Below are positions 58,995 to 64,000 of a stretch of DNA of 64,000 nucleotides, in pieces. The position numbers were made by a program, and so were the translations under genes. Source of the stretch: Solen grandis (lineage: Eukaryota; Mollusca; Bivalvia; Adapedonta; Solenidae). The DNA lies in the NCBI GenBank assembly GCA_021229015.1, contig CM037789.1:30964635-31028634 (forward strand). Reading direction: 5' to 3'. Below the pieces are notes generated by a model. The model was not told where the DNA came from and did no database searches. It saw only the letters and a program-made list of their open reading frames with translations. The stretch's first letter is position 1; each line of letters begins with the position of its first letter.

Positions 58995-60554
58995 AGAAAT
59001 TAAGATAAAAGAAGGTTATACAGTATCAGTGTTTGGGTTTTTTATTTGTGTATTGAATAGGGTAAATGTTTATTTCAAATATTGGTATGTTTAATAAATC
59101 TTCCAAAATTCTAAGGAATAACACCCCGATTATTTGATAACTGATTTGGGTTTTTAATGACGAAAAGCTGAAAAAAGTGACAAAAGAGCCGATTTGGTCT
59201 GGGGCAGCCTAGAGAATTTGCCTAATGGATAGAGCTGTATTGTCATGGGTTTGTCTTCGTTTGATGTGAAATTTTTTTTTTCAAACAATATACATGTATG
59301 TATGACGCCCAGTGTGTTTTTCAAGATGTTTATCTTGGGATGTTTGGTGTCAGTGTGAAAAACCAACTAAAAACACAAAGAAAAAAGTGCCGATGTTGAT
59401 GCAAAAAAGGGTTTATACTTTTATGCCTCTGGAAATGGGTTGGGGTATGAACCCTACATTTTTTAAAATTTGGGCTTATCCGGTTCTTCACCTTGGAATG
59501 TACCATTAGTTGCTTTTGGGGGTGTTGTTAAAAAAATCAGTGCAGACCATGTTTAGACGCATGGGGTGAGAAAGGGTGAGCTTGGTCTTTACTAGTCGCA
59601 TGGCAGTAACATTTGTTTTTTTATTGTAAAGGGTTTTTTTTTTACATCAACCCTTGAATTGCCATTGATTATCAAAATTTAAAAAAACCATTATCCTGAA
59701 AAGAAAAAAAAAATTCCGAAAAAAAAATTTAAACTGAGATTATTTTGAAAGTCATTAATAAGCCTTTTCATGGTTTCCCAGACCTGAGTACGGGGCCCAA
59801 CCCCGGGACAATCAAGTGGGGATAGTATCAGGGTTTTCAAAAAATTGCTTCCCGTCGAAAGTAAAAGAAATAAGTTTTAAATTAATAAAAAGGAGGGGGG
59901 GAAGAAAAGTATTTTGGCACCCTTGCAGTAATCTTAAAGGGGGACGTATGATTCTTGCCCCCAGGTTGGTTTATGTTTTTTGGATTAAACATCCAGACAG
60001 GAAAAATTTACTGCCTATGTTCTAAGGGGAAATAGCCAAAAAAATTATAAGGAAGAGGGGGAAACCAGCTGTTGGCTGTCACAAAAGGCCGCAAATAAAA
60101 AGTGTGCCCCTTGGGGGGTTTCCAGTCACAGATATTTTCTTTTTTTTGTGGAGAAGTTAAGTGGAATGTTTTTGGGCACGCAATGTCCCCAGTCTTGCCC
60201 CAGTTACTGTTGTCATGGTTACTGTTCGCTGTCAGACTGTCTGGTGTTTAATAAAGAAGGTGCGGGCCCGAGACCCCATAATTTCAGTTTTTAAAAGGTT
60301 TTACAAAAAAGATTTCTGAGTGAACTTTACCCAGATGGCTTTTTTATGTTTTCAGGACACATTAACCTTCTCCAAAATGTTTGTATTCCTCTTTTTTAAA
60401 AGAACGAAAAATTTTGAAAAAAAAAAAAAAGAAGGCTCTAAAAATAAAAGTATTTGCTTTTCCCCCCAAAATTTAAAAGCATTATGAATGATGACTATTG
60501 CCCCCAAGAATATCAATTTAAAAAAATTTTTTAATTATTTTTAAATATGCAATA
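58995..60554. other. Low-quality sequence up to gap, no gene
   Basis: Dense homopolymer expansions and no credible exon. Confidence 0.4.
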
Positions 60555-60654
60555 NNNNNNNNNNNNNNNNNNNNNNNNNNNNNNNNNNNNNNNNNNNNNN
60601 NNNNNNNNNNNNNNNNNNNNNNNNNNNNNNNNNNNNNNNNNNNNNNNNNNNNNN
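60555..60654. other. Assembly gap (100 N)
   Basis: Exactly 100 N; the true length is unknown. Sequence right of it is visibly cleaner. Confidence 0.99.
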
Positions 60655-61499
60655 TAGATAATTGACTAGATAGATGTTATAAACTAGATGAAAATACGCC
60701 AAGAAAAAACAGTAAAAAATGAAGATTTATCTGAGTGTGTTACAGTTGTGATCAACAGTTGTATACTTAGGGACTTTAAAAACGTCACAAATATAAAACT
60801 TCGGTAGTGCACGTATTTTTTGGCATGTTGACTCTTTTAAACTGGTATTTTCGTTAATAATAAAATGAAAGTAGGTCATAAAATATGCACAAATCTAGTG
60901 GTGATATATGTTGTATTACATCTCTAAATATTCTAAAATCGTTAAAAAAACTTTATGTAATATTCGACAATTTCGAAGGTGGGGAGTTTAAAAGTTCTTG
61001 AGTATATTGCGGCGTCATTGAGTGGAGGAATAAATGGAGAGGTGGCGAAGCACAAATGAGTGATAATTTGTAAAAGCTGACGCAAGTTTAAAATAAAACA
61101 CATTATTTCAATTAGACGTTCAAGTTCGAGGCGATATGGCAAGCTTGCAAATTGTGAAAAAAATGTTATGGCGAAGAAAGCTTACATTAAGGTACTTGCA
61201 TTGATAGATTTGATTTTTCATTGCGATATAAGTGTTGAAGGAGTCTTCTGTGTCGAGTTTTGCATCAATAGATTTGCATTTGCTCTTTGGTTCCTAGACA
61301 TTTTTCCGTTCAGAGTGTTTATTATAATTTTGAATTAATGAATTTGTAGTGAACATTTTGCATTGACATAATTTGTTGAGATCCTTGAATTGGCTTGTCA
61401 TTTTATTAATGTTTTTACATTGAGAGAAATTCGCAAAGGGAATTTACCATTTGAGGCTTTAAACTGTGTAAACATAAAACACTATTTAATAAAAGATTT
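60655..61499. other. Intergenic, nothing recognised
   Basis: No gene or repeat was identified. Confidence 0.4.
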
Positions 61500-61780
61500 A
61501 AAGATATTTTATATGTAGTTTACATAAATGTTGCTCTATAATTAGATTTAAAATGGTGTTTTTTTACGTAGAGTTTACGAGAAAATTGCTCTAAGATTAG
61601 AGCTAAAATATATTATTTTATATTTAGTTTACACTAAAATTGCTCTAAAAGTAGATCTTAAAATGTGTTATGTTTTATGTAGACATTACATATGAATTGT
61701 TCTATAATAAGAACTTCACACGGTATTTATGGTATGTATGGTTTACATGAAAATCACTGTGTAATTAGAGCTTTTATAAT
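61500..61780. repeat. Diverged tandem repeat, about 55-60 bp unit
   Basis: Five copies of a unit like TAGTTTACATAAATGTTGCT plus CTATAATTAGATTTAAAATG begin near 61516, 61569, 61627, 61680 and 61739. Confidence 0.7.
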
Positions 61781-62189
61781 GGACCGCTGGAATAGTTAGA
61801 AGCAAACTTGGAGGGTTTACATCGGGACTTGATACTGAAATGGAAGCTGCTCCTGCACCTAGTCGAATTACACAAGCAAGCAAACATTATCTGAATCGGC
61901 TGGTCTGTTTTTCATATTACTGCCCGGTAACACCAGGGGGCGCTATCAAATGTAGGTACGATACATCTGAGTAAATATAAACATGCAATTCAATAGTGTT
62001 GTGTAAACATTTTGATTTCTAATTGATCACATTGCTTCTTCAACACCCCATTATACGTTCCCATAAGGACCCCACGTATCTCAAATCGTTGCTTTTTTCT
62101 AACCGAAGACGGATAACGCTTTATTGATATTACCTGTCATCGAGTTCTCGACTAGTGTATTGGTACATATATTAAGATCTTTAGGCAAT

Positions 62190-62520
62190 TAATTATTAGA
62201 CAAATGTATGTATTTGTAGTTTTTAGACGAATTTCCTTCAGACAATAAGTTTTTTGACAACTTTTTGTATTGGTAGTTCTTTAGACACGTTTCTGTATTA
62301 ATATTACCTTAGATTAATTGTTTAGACACACTGAAAAAAGTAATGGTAGTTCCTAGACTCCTTAAGATTATTAATCATTTAGACTTATGTATGTATTTTG
62401 TGGTTCGCCAGTCAATTATGTACATATAGTTATGTAAACAGATTGATGTGTTATTGTTTTTTTTTCAGACAATGAAATATTTGGACAGATATTTTGTATT
62501 TGAAGTCCTTTAGACACATT
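62190..62520. repeat. Diverged tandem repeat, about 70-75 bp unit
   Basis: Units share TTAGACA..TTTGTATTGGTAGTTC-like sequence and repeat four or five times with strong divergence. Confidence 0.5.
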
Positions 62521-62619
62521 TCAGTTTCTTTTAATATTCATTTCATGTACTCGTTATTTCTTCGGTCATTTATTTTTATTTTTTTACGATTTTCCGGTTT
62601 ATTGATTTTTATAAGAGTT

Positions 62620-63060
62620 ATCTCCCTTGAAACTTAGTCTCTGAACGTGAACGCATTCCTCCTACGTTTCTGACCTTATCTTTTCAAAACTTGGTCAATG
62701 TCATTACTATAATGGGTAGATGCGCATGATGTGTTTGGGCATTGATTTTTAAGAGTTCCCAAACTTATTGAAATTGCAGCTTTGTGAACGCAACTCCTCC
62801 TAAGTTTTGGATCTTTATGAAACTTGGTCAAAGTCATATCTTAATGGGTAGATGTGCATGAAGCAGGGATTTACCGGTTCAACGATTTTTGCAATAATTA
62901 TGCCTTTCGAAACTTGGTCATTATACCATATTAACTTGAGAACGCAACACCTAGTTTCGGAATGTCCTAATCAATGTCATTACTATAACGGGATAGAAGT
63001 GCATGAAGCAGGGATTATCTGGTTCGGTGATTTTTGCAAGAGTAATGCTCAGGAGGAAAA
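62620..63060. repeat. Tandem repeat, about 145-bp unit, three copies
   Basis: Units share GTGAACGCAACTCCTCCTA, AACTTGGTCAATGTCATTAC and GGGTAGATGTGCATGAAGCA. The unit length equals that of the family a core, so it may be the core of another such element without visible termini. Confidence 0.65.
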
Positions 63061-63282
63061 AAAGGATTCATATTGAGACTGCCATTTGACCTACTTTTAT
63101 ATCGGAAACCTCTATAATCTTAATCTTTATATTTTGTGGCGGCGTATATTGTGTATATTGAAGTGTTTTTAGTTTGAAAAATGTATACGCGCAATAATGT
63201 ACGATTTTTATTTCATAATCGGTGAACAACATGGGCTTTTGTTCTTTTAAGCAAATATATCATTTTGAGTCAAATGTATTTA

Positions 63283-63356
63283 GAGGGGTGAGAGCGAAGC
63301 TAGGCTAAGTGCTTATATAAATATTTGTACTTAGCCTTGTTTCGCTCTCACCCCTC
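63283..63356. repeat. Long near-perfect hairpin
   Basis: Left arm GAGGGGTGAGAGCGAAGC and right arm TTTCGCTCTCACCCCTC pair, continuing through GGCTAAGT/ACTTAGCC, for about 30 bp with few mismatches. Flanks (CAAATGTATTTAGA / ATTTGCTCAAACA) extend the pairing weakly, suggesting a small MITE. Confidence 0.75.
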
Positions 63357-63868
63357 GATTTGCTCAAACACAAATTGCCAACTATCCTGTTTCATACAGT
63401 CATTTTATACTGTATTTGTCTTTAAAAAAGGAAAAAAGTTGAACAAATTCGAATACATATTTTGTAACAAAAATATATGCGTATACACTCGTTCTATAAA
63501 TGATTATTACATGGCCTATTGCACATGTTTAATTTAAACATTTATTCCCCTTTTTCCCCGAGCCATCACAGCATATTGAATCTATCAAACAAACTAGTTT
63601 AAAAGTTGATTGCCTGCTAATGATTGATTTCACATACATGACTAGTTTTCAGTATATCTTATCGAAAAGAAACACACTGGTTGTTTAAACTATTGTTTTT
63701 TTACGGAAATTTAACAATGTCATTAAGACATTACATCTGTGTTAGACCAGCCACAAGCCTTTTAAATCGAATAAAATTTCTGTAAAATGATATGTCCAGG
63801 ATGACTTAGCTAGAGTTAGAATTGAAAATGATTTAACAAACATTTCGAAAGATGAGACTGAGAATCAG

Positions 63869-64000
63869 GGTGTCCGGATAGTTTAGTGGTTAACGCTCTT
63901 GCTTTTTATAAATGCAACCCGGGTTCAATCCCAGGTCAGTTAGTTGTATGTGTAAGGGTATCTGGCTGCCCGTTGGGATACATGGGTTTTCTCATGGGTA
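63869..64000 (+). mobile_element. tRNA-derived SINE, cut by window end
   Basis: GTGTCCGGATAGTTTAGTGG and GGGTTCAATCCCAGGTC are A- and B-box-like. The body reaches CATGGGTTTTCTCATGGGT at the edge. Related to the SINE at 36661. Confidence 0.7.

Overview
The window looks like nuclear DNA of a bivalve mollusc, probably a heterodont; I cannot name the species. It is AT-rich with intron-split genes, tRNA-derived SINEs, several MITE families, APE-type non-LTR retrotransposons, a DIRS-type retrotransposon and many 'TTAGCTC...CTCTTGTT' interspersed repeats of the kind common in molluscan genomes. There are no operons, CRISPR arrays or prokaryotic features. Three 100-N runs (11336-11435, 31917-32016, 60555-60654) are scaffold gaps of unstated size.

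Only two host genes can be supported well. On the minus strand, 10487-10885 is the last coding exon of an NBR1-like selective-autophagy receptor (C-terminal UBA domain); the rest of the gene is not visible. On the plus strand, five exons from 14351 to 20027 join in frame into a 227-residue secreted D8C-type cysteine-rich protein with a Gly/Ala/Ser repeat linker and a GPI-anchor-like C terminus. Three isolated candidate exons at 35.5-42.6 kb are weak.

Layout: 0-6 kb holds SINEs, MITEs and a tandem repeat array. 6-10.9 kb is the NBR1 3' end and probable long 3' UTR. 11.1-12.9 kb has a MITE, a gap and an I/Jockey-like LINE. 14.3-20 kb is the D8C gene, with a MITE and a Helentron-like element in its introns. 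21.8-29.3 kb holds two decayed non-LTR elements in tandem, each with a degenerate 2A-like (ribosome-skipping) motif. 30-35.5 kb holds two Helentron-like elements and a gap. 36-43 kb is MITEs, SINE fragments and short repeats. 43.9-50.7 kb is a Helentron-like element split by a nearly full-length DIRS retrotransposon with inverted terminal repeats and an internal complementary region. 51.5-52.8 kb is a pogo/Tigger-like non-autonomous transposon. 53.4-60.5 kb is MITEs in low-quality consensus, and 60.7-64 kb is tandem arrays, a hairpin and a SINE.

The transposable elements interact mainly by nesting. The most interesting signals are the shared terminal structure of several Helentron-like families, the paired decayed 2A motifs, the intact DIRS architecture, and the D8C gene with its in-frame 18-bp repeat linker.
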